This document shows positions 25,334-34,266 of a stretch of DNA of 64,000 bases, one piece after another. The stretch is from Chthonomonas sp035294505 (GTDB lineage: Bacteria > Armatimonadota > Chthonomonadetes > Chthonomonadales > Chthonomonadaceae). The translations under genes were made by a program, and so were the position numbers. The notes under the pieces were generated by a model. The model saw only the letters and a program-made list of their open reading frames with translations, was not told the DNA's origin and ran no database searches. Where the stretch lies: positions 17,760 to 81,759 of the forward strand of contig NZ_DATGKU010000163.1 in assembly GCF_035294505.1 (NCBI RefSeq), in the 5' to 3' direction. How positions within the stretch are numbered: the first letter of the stretch is position 1; every line of letters begins with the position of its first letter.

Positions 25334-26788
25334 CTAACGAACCTTTTGCTCGGCTGCCAAAATCTCATCTATCAAACGATTTACCTCTTTTGGATCGGCC
25401 TTGCCTTGCGAGAGCTTCATCACTTGACCTACAAGGAAGCCTTTTTTCTGTACGAGTCCTTTTTCCAAGATATCGGCCACAATCTTCGGATTCTCTGTAA
25501 ACACCTGTTGAACCATCTGCCGTATCGCCGATTCGTCACGTAGCGTGATAAGCCCCTCTCGAGCCGCAATTTTGTCGGGGTCTTCCCCACTCTGGTACAT
25601 ATACTCGATGAGCGTTTTTGCGATTTTACCACTAATCGTGCCATCGGCTATCATCCGAATCATACTGCCGAGCTGTTGCGGCGTTATAGGGCAGGCATCT
25701 ATCTCTTTCCCTTCGGCATTCAAAAGCCGACTCAAGTCGCCCATAATCCAATTGGCAGCGGCCTTGGCATCGCCGGCATGTTTCGCGGTTTCCTCAAAAT
25801 AGTCGGCGAGCGCCCTTGTCTCCGTCAGGTAGGAGGCATCGTAATCCGATAGGCCGTACTCGCGCATAAACCGTGCCTTCTTGACATCGGGCAGTTCCGG
25901 CATCGTGGCCTTTATCGCCTCAATCCACTCTGGGGTGATCTGCAGCGGCACCAGGTCTGGATCGGGAAAATAGCGGTACTCTTGCTCAACCTCTTTAGAA
26001 CGCTGAGGAAATGTAGCCTGTCGCGCTTCGTTCCACCCGCGCGTCTCTTGCACAACCCTCTCTCCTCGTTCCAGTAAGGCGATCTGTCGTGCGATCTCAT
26101 ACTCTATTCCCTTCTGAACGGAGCGGAAAGAGTTCAAGTTCTTTATCTCGGTCTTCGTTCCATACTCTTTTGTTCCCTTTACCCGCACAGAAACATTTGG
26201 CTCACACCGAAGAGAACCTTGCTCCATCTTGCCATCGCATACGCCGATATAAGTCAAAATAGCTCGGAGCTTCACCAAATAGGCCCTCGCCTCTTCGGGT
26301 GTGTGGATATCGGGCGGAAAATCGGTTACGATCTCCATCAGCGGAACACCACTGCGATTGAGGTCAATGTAGCTTTCGTTTCCAGGCATATGAAACAGTT
26401 TGCCCGTATCCTCCTCTAGATGCACCCTACGAATACGTACCCTCTTAATCTCGCCATTGACCTCGATATCCAGATACCCGTTACGACCGATCGGCTCATC
26501 GTATTCGCTGATTTGGTAACCTTTCGGTAAGTCGGGATAGAAGTAGTTTTTACGGTCGAACTTGGCCTTCGGATTGATTTCACAGTTAAGAGCCAGCGCG
26601 GCCCGGATTACATGTTCCACCGCCTGCCGGTTTGCCACCGGCAAACTTCCCGGCATTCCCGTGCAGACCGGGCAGCAACGCGTGTTCGGCTCTCCTCCGA
26701 ATTCGTTTCTACAGCCGCAAAACATTTTGCTTTCTGTCAGAAGTTCGGCATGGCATTCCATACCGATACAAGCCTCGTACTCCGTCAT
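25334..26788 (-). CDS. gatB: Asp-tRNA(Asn)/Glu-tRNA(Gln) amidotransferase subunit B
   Basis: A 484-residue GatB, which activates the side-chain carboxylate of mischarged Asp-tRNA(Asn) or Glu-tRNA(Gln) with ATP for amidation in the GatCAB complex. The N-terminal GMECHAELLTESKMFCGC and RCCPVCTGMPGSLPV supply the zinc cysteines. KNYFYPDLPKGYQIS, ISEYDEPIG and the C-terminal YqeY-like domain (residues about 340-480) are present. gatA and gatC are not in the window, so the operon is split. It lies 28 nt beyond the beta-mannosidase gene's 3' end. Confidence 0.97.
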   Translation of the reverse strand: MTEYEACIGMECHAELLTESKMFCGCRNEFGGEPNTRCCPVCTGMPGSLPVANRQAVEHVIRAALALNCEINPKAKFDRKNYFYPDLPKGYQISEYDEPIGRNGYLDIEVNGEIKRVRIRRVHLEEDTGKLFHMPGNESYIDLNRSGVPLMEIVTDFPPDIHTPEEARAYLVKLRAILTYIGVCDGKMEQGSLRCEPNVSVRVKGTKEYGTKTEIKNLNSFRSVQKGIEYEIARQIALLERGERVVQETRGWNEARQATFPQRSKEVEQEYRYFPDPDLVPLQITPEWIEAIKATMPELPDVKKARFMREYGLSDYDASYLTETRALADYFEETAKHAGDAKAAANWIMGDLSRLLNAEGKEIDACPITPQQLGSMIRMIADGTISGKIAKTLIEYMYQSGEDPDKIAAREGLITLRDESAIRQMVQQVFTENPKIVADILEKGLVQKKGFLVGQVMKLSQGKADPKEVNRLIDEILAAEQKVR

Positions 26789-26816
26789 AGAACACTTCTA
26801 CCCTTTCTTAATCTTC

Positions 26817-29387
26817 TTAAAACACTCTAATACGCAGAGCTTGACGTAGGGTCTCCTCTGAAATCGCTGCTTCCTCCAGCTCGAGCGAAACCTGCTTTTC
26901 CTCACCTGGACGTAAACAGAAAAAGTTATCGCTGAACCGTCCGGGCACTCCCCCCTCCAAACGCAGCCAGACATAGGGGGCAAAACGTTGTGCGCGACAT
27001 CGTATAATCCATCGCTCGATTCCCCCAATAAGTTCCCACTCCAAGCCGGGGTCGGATCGAACGATATCTTTTGGCTCACATAATAGAATTAAGGACTCGG
27101 AATGCTTACCGTGTGCCCCTTCAAAACGCCCCCACGCAAAACTTTCTCGACGCATCGCTTCGGATAAGCCTAAAGATAAGCGGTCAACCTCCACAGCGCC
27201 ATCAGCAGCTACCTGCACCTCATAAGACTTCTGCACGAGAACCTGCCCACAAAAATCGCAAACCTGTACATGCAGAACGCCCTGCAACGGTTCCTCCGAA
27301 TCCTGCACGAGCCAAACCACAAGGGCATTCTCCTCTAAGAATAAAGATACCAGAAGCGGTGCGTAGGCGCGCTTGACAGCATAATAAGCCGCTTTTGGTA
27401 CGCCCTCATAATCTATAACAGACCAGGACTGCACCGGCCAACAGTCGTTCCATTGCCAAAAGAGCGTGCCCCGACATCGCGCCTTATTTCGCCGCCAATG
27501 CTCAATGCCACAACGCAGTGCCTCTGCCTGATTCAACTGTGAATAGTAGACAAGGTCTTCCAACTGACGGGGGTAGGGAAAATGGAGAGCGATCAACCCC
27601 AAATAGGTCTCATACCCTTTTCGGGTCTTATCATGCCATCTTACGGCAGGCGAATGGGCCCAGCGCATCTCGGGTGAAAGCCACCGTTCCCAACAAGTTA
27701 AGCTGCAAGAGGAAGCGAACCCAAACTCGGAAATGAAGCGGCCTTTATCCTCGCGATAGTGCACCCAGTCGCCGGCACCATGCCATACGTTCCAGTTATG
27801 CCGATCTCCCCTCTCTTCACTGTTTGGGTTCTCCCCTCCATAAGGTGATCCAGGCCAGTAAGGCCGATCAGGGTCCTCCTCCGCCACAACCCTAGGCAGT
27901 ATCTCCTCATAGAGCTTCTCGCCCAAAAATCGTGCCGGGAGATTCGACTTACCGACCCAGCCATCATAATGCATCTGCTGGTTCTCATTGTTCCCACACC
28001 ACAAGGCCAGCGAAGGATGCAGGCGCAAACGACGAATAGCCGTCCGGGCTTCTGCGGCCGCCTTCTCAGCATACTCGTCCGTATCTGGGTAGTAGGAACA
28101 AGCATAAGGAAAATCTTGCCACACGAGGATGCCAAACTGATCACATAACGAGTAAAACTGCTCGGACTCATAAAGCCCACCCCCCCATACCCGCAGCATA
28201 TTTATACCGGCATCAGCCGCTTGACGTAGGAGATTATAGACGGAGTCTGCGTCGGTATGGGTAGAGGCCGAGTGTTCAGGAAAAGAACTTGCCGGAATCC
28301 AGTTTGCTCCCTTCATAAACAGCTCTCGACCGTTTACCCGAAATCCAAAACTCTCACCGTATTCGTCCGGCTGCCTCACAAGCTCTACTTTTCGCAAACC
28401 TATCTGGCAGCGAGCAACATTTAGTGTTCGTCCCTCGCACTCCAGAATCCACTCTGTCCTATAGGCAGTTCCCCTTTCACTTACATCCACACACCCATTA
28501 GGCCACCATAAATGGGGCTTCTCAATCGTTACATCTAGACTGGCCTCCATATGCTGCGAATCGGGCGGTATCTCCGTTTCGCCAAAGATCGTGCCGCTCT
28601 TTCCGCGCATTCTCACCTTTAGAGTCAGAGCATGCTGCTTCCACTGAGGATTGCGCTCGACCTCTGCATATAGCCGCACGATAGCCCGCTCCTCTGACAA
28701 CGAAAGTATCTGGTATCGAAGATGCAGGAAGCGCGCTACCGGCACAAACAGTAATTTCACGTCTTTCCAAATTCCACAAGAAACCAACTCTGGGCCCCAA
28801 TCCCAACCATACATGTACTGAGCTTTGCGAACAAAGGCTCGCGGCCCCCAACTAAACCACTGTTCGGGGAGCGTAACGTTGCCAGCCTTGCCCCATGCGT
28901 GTAAACGTTCGCGGCCAATACGTAGCGCTGAGTAGAATCGAACACGCAATACGTTCCTCCCCGCCTCCCCGTCCCCATAGTTCAAAAGCTCCCTCACCTC
29001 AAACTCGTGGGGCACAAACATATTATCCACCATCCCTAAAGGCCGACCATTCAGCTCGATTTCGGCAACTGTATCGAGTCCTTCAAAACAAAGATAGACA
29101 ACTCCATCTGGTAGGGATTCTAAGAAGAACACTCCCTCATATTCCCAATCGCGCTCGTCTACCCACTGCACGCTGCGTTCCTGGAGATCGATATAGGGGT
29201 GCGGTATCGCCTTCTGCCGCAACAGGTCTAGGTGTACAAACCCCGGCACCGATGCCGGCAGCCAATCAAGCTGTGTGGACGGAGAAACATTCGGACGAGG
29301 AACCTCGCGAAAACGCCATATCGCTCCGGCTCCGGTAACCAGTGAGCGCGAATGCACCCCCACAACACGATCTACAGCAGGCACCAT
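26817..29387 (-). CDS. glycoside hydrolase family 2 beta-mannosidase
   Basis: 856 residues with no signal peptide, so probably cytoplasmic. It removes terminal beta-mannose from oligosaccharides. Domain order is sugar-binding, Ig-like, TIM barrel from about 330, then C-terminal beta domains. Family signatures are ANWIPASSFPE, NMLRVWGGGLYE, FGILVWQDFPYACSYYP, LWCGNNENQ with the acid/base glutamate, and FISEFGFAS with the nucleophile. The start is ATG 29387. A 14-bp dyad 54 nt upstream may be its operator. It stands alone between gatB and the MarR gene. Confidence 0.93.
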   Translation of the reverse strand: MVPAVDRVVGVHSRSLVTGAGAIWRFREVPRPNVSPSTQLDWLPASVPGFVHLDLLRQKAIPHPYIDLQERSVQWVDERDWEYEGVFFLESLPDGVVYLCFEGLDTVAEIELNGRPLGMVDNMFVPHEFEVRELLNYGDGEAGRNVLRVRFYSALRIGRERLHAWGKAGNVTLPEQWFSWGPRAFVRKAQYMYGWDWGPELVSCGIWKDVKLLFVPVARFLHLRYQILSLSEERAIVRLYAEVERNPQWKQHALTLKVRMRGKSGTIFGETEIPPDSQHMEASLDVTIEKPHLWWPNGCVDVSERGTAYRTEWILECEGRTLNVARCQIGLRKVELVRQPDEYGESFGFRVNGRELFMKGANWIPASSFPEHSASTHTDADSVYNLLRQAADAGINMLRVWGGGLYESEQFYSLCDQFGILVWQDFPYACSYYPDTDEYAEKAAAEARTAIRRLRLHPSLALWCGNNENQQMHYDGWVGKSNLPARFLGEKLYEEILPRVVAEEDPDRPYWPGSPYGGENPNSEERGDRHNWNVWHGAGDWVHYREDKGRFISEFGFASSCSLTCWERWLSPEMRWAHSPAVRWHDKTRKGYETYLGLIALHFPYPRQLEDLVYYSQLNQAEALRCGIEHWRRNKARCRGTLFWQWNDCWPVQSWSVIDYEGVPKAAYYAVKRAYAPLLVSLFLEENALVVWLVQDSEEPLQGVLHVQVCDFCGQVLVQKSYEVQVAADGAVEVDRLSLGLSEAMRRESFAWGRFEGAHGKHSESLILLCEPKDIVRSDPGLEWELIGGIERWIIRCRAQRFAPYVWLRLEGGVPGRFSDNFFCLRPGEEKQVSLELEEAAISEETLRQALRIRVF

Positions 29388-29440
29388 CCTCTCCTTTTCG
29401 AACTCCTCTCTGGCTCACGCGGTACTGAGACAGAATACCC

Positions 29441-29454
29441 TGTCAGCCCTGACA
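29441..29454 (-). promoter_or_regulatory. putative operator dyad upstream of beta-mannosidase
   Basis: TGTCAG-CC-CTGACA is a perfect 6-bp-arm palindrome. On the minus strand it lies immediately downstream of a TATAAT (29461-29456), where a repressor would cover the transcript start. No good -35 was seen at the expected distance. The binding protein is unknown; GntR- or LacI-type factors bind dyads of this kind. Confidence 0.35.
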
Positions 29455-29473
29455 AATTATACCAAAAACAGAA

Positions 29474-29501
29474 GGTCGTCCCCCTGAAACGAGGGACGAC
29501 C
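29474..29501 (-). terminator. probable intrinsic terminator of the MarR gene
   Basis: A 9-bp perfect stem GGTCGTCCC/GGGACGACC (29474-29482 with 29493-29501) and a 10-nt loop. On the minus strand the tail is TTCTGTTTTT, reasonably T-rich. It lies about 120 nt after the MarR gene stop and just ahead of the beta-mannosidase promoter region. Confidence 0.55.
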
Positions 29502-29623
29502 AACTTAAAAAAAACAGGACGACCTCTTCTACGACGCAAGCCGACCAGCATTACGTCGCACCTACATCCCAACACTTTCTAGGAGGAACGGTTAGCCAAC
29601 GGGCATAAACAGGTGATAAGGGA

Positions 29624-30214
29624 CTAACCCAGACGCTGCCCCCCCTTGCGTCTCATCCCATATCGAGGAGAGGGTGCATACCAGTCCGCCACTGTGGGTG
29701 CCGTCCGCAAAAGCATCTGTAGCGACTGTAAAAGGGCACGACGCCTCGCCTGAGGAAGTTGCGCCAAGGCTGCTTCGGCACGTTGTACACGCAAAGCTCT
29801 GCGCTCCTCCATCAGTTGTCGCCCCTTTTCCGACAGCTGCAGCATGCGCGTGCGCTTGTCCTGGTTCCCTACCATCCGTACCACGAGTCCGGCCTGCTCC
29901 AAACGATCTGCAAGCTGTGTAACCGCACTTACCGTGATGCCCATCTCCTCGCTTAACGACGAAAGGTTTCGAGGGCCGTACTGCAGCAGCGTGCACATCC
30001 GCAACTGGGCAAGCGGCATCTCACTGGTGGGATGATCCAGAGATAGCGCGTAAAGCCAGCGCACGAGATAAGGCAGCAGCTCTTCTAGTCGCTCCGCCTG
30101 CTCCCGCAACGACAGATCGTCACTTTGAGGAGCTAATGCAGACAACTCCTGCGCCGTTACCGGCGATCGCTCCCACTCCTCAATGTCGCCCATGAAATGC
30201 TTCACTCGAGACAT
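29624..30214 (-). CDS. MarR family transcriptional regulator
   Basis: 196 residues with a winged helix at about 75-165. LRMCTLLQYGPRNLSSLSEEMGITVSAVTQLADRLEQAGLV is the HTH, and the wing carries NQDKRTRMLQLSEKG with the DxR motif (here DKR). The N-terminal ~45 residues are an extension beyond most MarR proteins. It likely represses its own promoter at the inverted repeat 30287-30319. The regulon is unknown; the adjacent beta-mannosidase and DUF58 genes are candidates only by position. Confidence 0.92.
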   Translation of the reverse strand: MSRVKHFMGDIEEWERSPVTAQELSALAPQSDDLSLREQAERLEELLPYLVRWLYALSLDHPTSEMPLAQLRMCTLLQYGPRNLSSLSEEMGITVSAVTQLADRLEQAGLVVRMVGNQDKRTRMLQLSEKGRQLMEERRALRVQRAEAALAQLPQARRRALLQSLQMLLRTAPTVADWYAPSPRYGMRRKGGQRLG

Positions 30215-30286
30215 GATCCAGGTACCTACCTATAAACGAGTTTGAATTTGCTTTGCATGGATAGCAGCATCCACACTTTTAATTCC

Positions 30287-30319
30287 TCGAACGAACCTAC
30301 CACACGTCTGTTCGTTTGA
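30287..30319 (-). promoter_or_regulatory. inverted repeat in the MarR gene leader, likely operator
   Basis: TCGAACGAAC (30287-30296) and GTTCGTTTGA (30310-30319) are 10-nt arms with one mismatch and a 13-nt spacer. The repeat lies just downstream of the predicted -10 of the MarR gene, a typical site for autorepression. Confidence 0.5.
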
Positions 30320-30329
30320 GTTCTTTTCT

Positions 30330-30358
30330 AGTATACCAGATCGCATTTTATTTTGCAA
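30330..30358 (-). promoter_or_regulatory. sigma70 promoter of the MarR gene
   Basis: On the minus strand TTGCAA (30358-30353) is followed after 17 nt by TATACT (30335-30330). Four of six -35 and five of six -10 bases match consensus. The transcript would start near 30323 and run into the inverted repeat. Confidence 0.6.
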
Positions 30359-30414
30359 GTCGTTCTCAAAAATTTATACTTAGGCCACATTATATCCTTC
30401 TCCCGCACATGAGA

Positions 30415-31299
30415 TTAATGTAATAAACCCATCCTTCGTAAGGAGCGTAAAGTCACCTCCTCCAACGACTGCTCGGAAGAGATGCGCAGATAATCTGCAC
30501 CATATCGGCGACAATAGGCGGCAATCTCCCCGCAAAAACTATCTAACGTTTGCCGGTAACGCTGCAAAAGTTGAGGCGTTATGCTGAGTTCGCGGTTTTC
30601 ACTTGTTTCGCTATCAATAATTCTCAAGTCCCCCCTTAACACAGGCTCTATTTCGTCAGGAGCCAGCAGGTGTAACACGGTTACCTGAAAACCTCTGGCA
30701 AACAGCGATTTCAAGCCATCACGCCAGTGTGGGTCGAAAAAGTCGGAAATGACCATAGCCAGCCCCCTACTTCGCGTCCCAGCAGCAAAGCGATGAAGGG
30801 CTACCGCAAAGTCGGTTCGCTCCGCAGCCTCCAACTGGCGCAGATAGGCAAAAAGGGGCGCGATCCCAACCCTTCCCCGCTGAACAGGCAAAGGTTTCTC
30901 CAGTGAGGATGAATAGGGCTGAACGACCACTCTATCGTAATTAACAAGCCCGATGTATCCTACTGCTGCCGCAAGCCGTCTGGCATAGTCTATTTTGCGT
31001 GGCTCTCCGAACCCCATTGAACGACTACTATCCACCAACAACGCCAGGAAGAGGTCTTCCTCTTCGACAAATAGCTTAAGATAGAAACGCTCGCTTCTAG
31101 CCGCCATATTCCAATCCACATAACGCAGATCATCACCTGGGATATACTCGCGATAATCGGTGAACTCCACGCTGCTCCCACGACGTGTGGAACGTTTCTC
31201 GCCCTTCATCTGGCCCGGAAACGGTTTCCTACACACCAAGGATAGTTGCTCAAGCTTTCTTAGAAAAGCGGGATCAAGCAGTTGGGCTTCGGTCGGCAT
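30415..31299 (-). CDS. DUF58 domain protein
   Basis: 294 residues. The DUF58 core spans the FTDYREYIPGDDLRYVDWNMAAR segment, a signature of this vWA-related family. A following LLVDSSRSMGFG resembles a MIDAS DxSxS. These proteins usually sit with a MoxR AAA+ ATPase and transglutaminase genes and are thought to act in protein maturation or cell-envelope functions. No MoxR gene is adjacent here. TlpA-like gene 31316 lies 16 nt upstream on the same strand, so the two may be co-transcribed. Confidence 0.9.
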   Translation of the reverse strand: MPTEAQLLDPAFLRKLEQLSLVCRKPFPGQMKGEKRSTRRGSSVEFTDYREYIPGDDLRYVDWNMAARSERFYLKLFVEEEDLFLALLVDSSRSMGFGEPRKIDYARRLAAAVGYIGLVNYDRVVVQPYSSSLEKPLPVQRGRVGIAPLFAYLRQLEAAERTDFAVALHRFAAGTRSRGLAMVISDFFDPHWRDGLKSLFARGFQVTVLHLLAPDEIEPVLRGDLRIIDSETSENRELSITPQLLQRYRQTLDSFCGEIAAYCRRYGADYLRISSEQSLEEVTLRSLRRMGLLH

Positions 31300-31315
31300 G
31301 ACTGTGTCCTCTTAT

Positions 31316-31873
31316 CTATTTCTTTGATAGTCGGCTCTTTACTGCCAGCAAATCGCGTATCTCTAACTCAAGCTTAGTGGGGTCAATTTGCCCCACAATA
31401 CGCGCTCTCAACCTGCCGGCTTTGTCGAAAACGTAAGTCCGAGGTATAGCCCCGTCCATCTTCGGATCATAGGGCTTTAAAAACTGTAGTGCGTCGTTGG
31501 TGGAAGCGATATAGGCAGACATCGGTGCACGGTGCTTTTTTAAGAAAGCGACAACTTGCTTCTTATCGCTAGGCTGATCCACCGATACCGCTATCAAGCG
31601 CAGTCCGTGAGATGTATACTTTTTGGCCAGTGCCACAAGCTCTGGGAATTCGGCGACGCACGGACCACACCATGTAGCCCAAAAGTTGATCAACACCACA
31701 TGCCCGTGTAGGGCATGCAGCTCTTCCCGCAAAGCTTTCGGCGTCCCAGCCTTCACAACTATCGCCTGATTTGCAACTCTCGCATGCGGATGCTTAGGCG
31801 GGCTGGCGCTCGCCGCAGGTCCCCCATAGAGCGCGGTTAAGAGGCTTGTGAAACAGACTAAAAATTTTTTCAC
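31316..31873 (-). CDS. TlpA-like thiol-disulfide oxidoreductase
   Basis: 185 residues with an N-terminal signal peptide (MKKFLVCFTSLLTALYGGPAASA) and a thioredoxin fold. The active site is WCGPC (C69/C72) in FWATWCGPCVAEFPEL, and a cis-Pro region IPRTYVFDKAGR follows. Such proteins reduce disulfides outside the membrane, often for cytochrome c maturation. The start is GTG 31873 after AAGGGGGT. No cytochrome gene is nearby, so the partner is unknown. Confidence 0.9.
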   Translation of the reverse strand: MKKFLVCFTSLLTALYGGPAASASPPKHPHARVANQAIVVKAGTPKALREELHALHGHVVLINFWATWCGPCVAEFPELVALAKKYTSHGLRLIAVSVDQPSDKKQVVAFLKKHRAPMSAYIASTNDALQFLKPYDPKMDGAIPRTYVFDKAGRLRARIVGQIDPTKLELEIRDLLAVKSRLSKK

Positions 31874-31977
31874 CTGTCATACCCCCTTGCCTTAAACTTT
31901 TGACTTCTCATACGCAAATCTCATCTAGCCCATCGTCACCGCACATACCAAAGAGCGAGGTGCGGACTCCTGCCTTC

Positions 31978-33066
31978 CTAAAGAAACTTCCCTCTAGCCT
32001 TGATCTCCCAAACATCCTCCACCTCCTCTCCCTTCACCACATACATGCGCTCGTGCAGATTCACACAAGTGCAGGCATGGTTCGGCACAATTCTCACCTT
32101 ATCTCCCACCCGTAATCGGGTGCCTCCTTCGGCCTGCAAATGCCCATGCTCCTCACTTGCTGCCACAAAACGCAGAGAGGGGTCTTCCAAAATCTCCCCC
32201 ATCGTCTGATCGGCAAACGGCTTATCACCGGCCAAGGCTTTGGTGCCAGCATCCACAATAACCCGGCCATCCGGTCGAACGCTTGTCACCGTTGCCAGCA
32301 CCGCTAGGGCACAACTCTCATGTGGCGCTCCCCGCGCCACCTGCATGCGATCATTAAAAACGTAAACCCCGCACCGCAACTCATCAAGCCCCGGAATCGG
32401 AGCGGTAAACCGCGCCCCCGGAGTGGAACCGACACTGACAACAGAAATTGGAATCCCTTGTCTTACGAGACTTTCTCTTAGATCGATCAACTCCTCTGCC
32501 ATCTTCGCGATCGCAGAAGCGCGTTCTTGATCGCTGTTTGCCTGGTAGAGATGTCCCTCGTAAGTAAAAAGGCCGTCCAATTCCAGATTCGACAGCCGCG
32601 CGAGGGCATGTGCCACCTCCATCGCCTCGTCCTTTGTGCGAACGCCGGCCCGATGCAAGCCCGTATCTACCTCTAACCGCACACCGATGCGAACGCGCGC
32701 ACGCTTAGCTGCCTCATTCAGAGGAACGGCTACCTCCAGGCTATCCACCCCAACCCGAACCTTGCAGTTGCGTGCAAGCCTTACTAAGCGTTCTAACTTG
32801 TGCTCTCCTACAACTTGGTTAGCAATAAATAGTTCCGTGCACCCTGCTTCGGCGAAAACCTCCGCTTCACCTAACTTCGCAACGGTCAAACCTACCGCCC
32901 CGGCGGCAAGCTGCATATGGGCGATCTCCGGTGTTTTATGGGTCTTCGCATGGGGTCGCAACATCTTGCCATGACAACGAGTTAGCTCTGCCATGTTACG
33001 GATGTTGGCCTCCAACCGCTCGCGATCAACAAGCAGCGCAGGTGTATCAAGCGCGTGATATTTCAA
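31978..33066 (-). CDS. D-threonine aldolase / D-serine dehydratase-like PLP enzyme
   Basis: 362 residues of the fold-type III (alanine-racemase-like) family. The PLP lysine is in RPHAKTHKTPEIA. The C-terminal metal site is visible as HxC in PNHACTCVN, which separates this group from alanine racemases. Known members cleave D-threonine to glycine and acetaldehyde or dehydrate D-serine or D-threo-3-hydroxyaspartate; which applies here cannot be read. The start is TTG 33066 with a GAGGAG box. It diverges from proline dehydrogenase across 179 nt. Confidence 0.88.
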   Translation of the reverse strand: MKYHALDTPALLVDRERLEANIRNMAELTRCHGKMLRPHAKTHKTPEIAHMQLAAGAVGLTVAKLGEAEVFAEAGCTELFIANQVVGEHKLERLVRLARNCKVRVGVDSLEVAVPLNEAAKRARVRIGVRLEVDTGLHRAGVRTKDEAMEVAHALARLSNLELDGLFTYEGHLYQANSDQERASAIAKMAEELIDLRESLVRQGIPISVVSVGSTPGARFTAPIPGLDELRCGVYVFNDRMQVARGAPHESCALAVLATVTSVRPDGRVIVDAGTKALAGDKPFADQTMGEILEDPSLRFVAASEEHGHLQAEGGTRLRVGDKVRIVPNHACTCVNLHERMYVVKGEEVEDVWEIKARGKFL

Positions 33067-33245
33067 CTGCCACTCCTCTAGTGACTTCTTTTTTTACTTA
33101 ATTTCTCCATTCTATCCACATCTCCTTCTTTGAAACCTCCGTTGTGCTTCCATACGTACTCCGAAATGAAGAGGGTTCAAATGGTATCCTTATGCTTAAG
33201 TTTAACAAGAGCCTTGCCGAAACTTCTCAATGAGGAGAGTTTCTC

Positions 33246-34169
33246 ATGCTAACCCGTACCCTTCTACTGCAAATGGCCCAAAATCGTGGCCTCGAAACTT
33301 TCGCCCGCAAAAACTCCCTTGCAGTCCGCATCGCTCGGCGTTTCATTGCCGGGGAGACCCTTGAAGAGATCGTAGAACCCGTCCGTGCACTGAATCAGGC
33401 CGGTATGACCGCTACCCTCGATTATCTTGGCGAAAGCATCACCTCCCCAAAAGAGGTTGAACAGGTTGTTACCACTTACTTCAATCTCATGAGCCTCATC
33501 CGCCGAGAACAGTTGAAAGCAAGCATCTCGCTTAAACTCACTTCGCTTGGCCTCGATATTGACCCCGATCTTGCACAACGAAACCTCGACACCCTGGTGA
33601 AGGCAGCACTGCCCGACCTATTCATTCGTATAGACATGGAAGGCTCTGCCTATACGCAAAAAACTCTCGACATTTTCTACACGATACTCAAAAAACGACC
33701 GGAATATCAGAACCATCTCGGTGTCGTCATTCAGGCCTATCTCTATCGCAGCGAGGCAGACATCGAGGAGTTGATTCGCCTTAAAGCACGTGTCCGATTG
33801 TGCAAAGGGGCCTATAAAGAGCCACCCGCCATCGCCTTTCAGAAACCGGACGACATCCGTGCTAACTACCTCAAACTTATGCAACGTCTTCTGCTCGAGG
33901 GGAACTACCCGGCCCTAGCCACACACGACCTGCAACTAATCACCGCGGCGAAACTTTTTGCCAAAGAGCATAACATCTCGAAAGACCGATTTGAATTCCA
34001 GATGCTCTACGGTGTTCGACGCCCTCTCCAACAGCAGATCGCAAAGGAAGGTTACAACATTCGCATCTACACCCCCTTTGGCGATCATTGGTACCCCTAC
34101 ACAATGCGCCGACTGGCCGAACGTCCTGCCAACCTCTGGTTTGCCCTACAAAGCTTTTTGCGAAGATAG
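33246..34169 (+). CDS. proline dehydrogenase
   Basis: A 307-residue monofunctional FAD enzyme oxidising proline to pyrroline-5-carboxylate. The TIM barrel shows SLKLTSLGLDID, FIRIDMEGSAYTQKTLDIF, VIQAYLYRSEADI, VRLCKGAYKEP, LATHDLQLI and the substrate-binding terminus YTPFGDHWYPYTMRRLAERP. Length fits the short PRODH of Gram-positives and thermophiles. No pyrroline-5-carboxylate dehydrogenase gene is adjacent. ATG 33246 follows GAGGAGAG. The upstream 179 nt presumably hold its promoter but I see no clear consensus. Confidence 0.95.
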   Translation: MLTRTLLLQMAQNRGLETFARKNSLAVRIARRFIAGETLEEIVEPVRALNQAGMTATLDYLGESITSPKEVEQVVTTYFNLMSLIRREQLKASISLKLTSLGLDIDPDLAQRNLDTLVKAALPDLFIRIDMEGSAYTQKTLDIFYTILKKRPEYQNHLGVVIQAYLYRSEADIEELIRLKARVRLCKGAYKEPPAIAFQKPDDIRANYLKLMQRLLLEGNYPALATHDLQLITAAKLFAKEHNISKDRFEFQMLYGVRRPLQQQIAKEGYNIRIYTPFGDHWYPYTMRRLAERPANLWFALQSFLRR

Positions 34170-34266
34170 AGCCTGATCTAACGTATAAAACTGAGGACGG
34201 GCCGACTGAACTTATTGGACTTTCAATCGGTCAATATCAGTAGAATGCAGCCAATAGGATAAGTCG

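Noticed and set aside
24031..25368. Full-length start of the HEAT gene at 25368
   Set aside because: It would overlap gatB and place 45 basic residues before a normal signal peptide; ATG 25233 is favoured.
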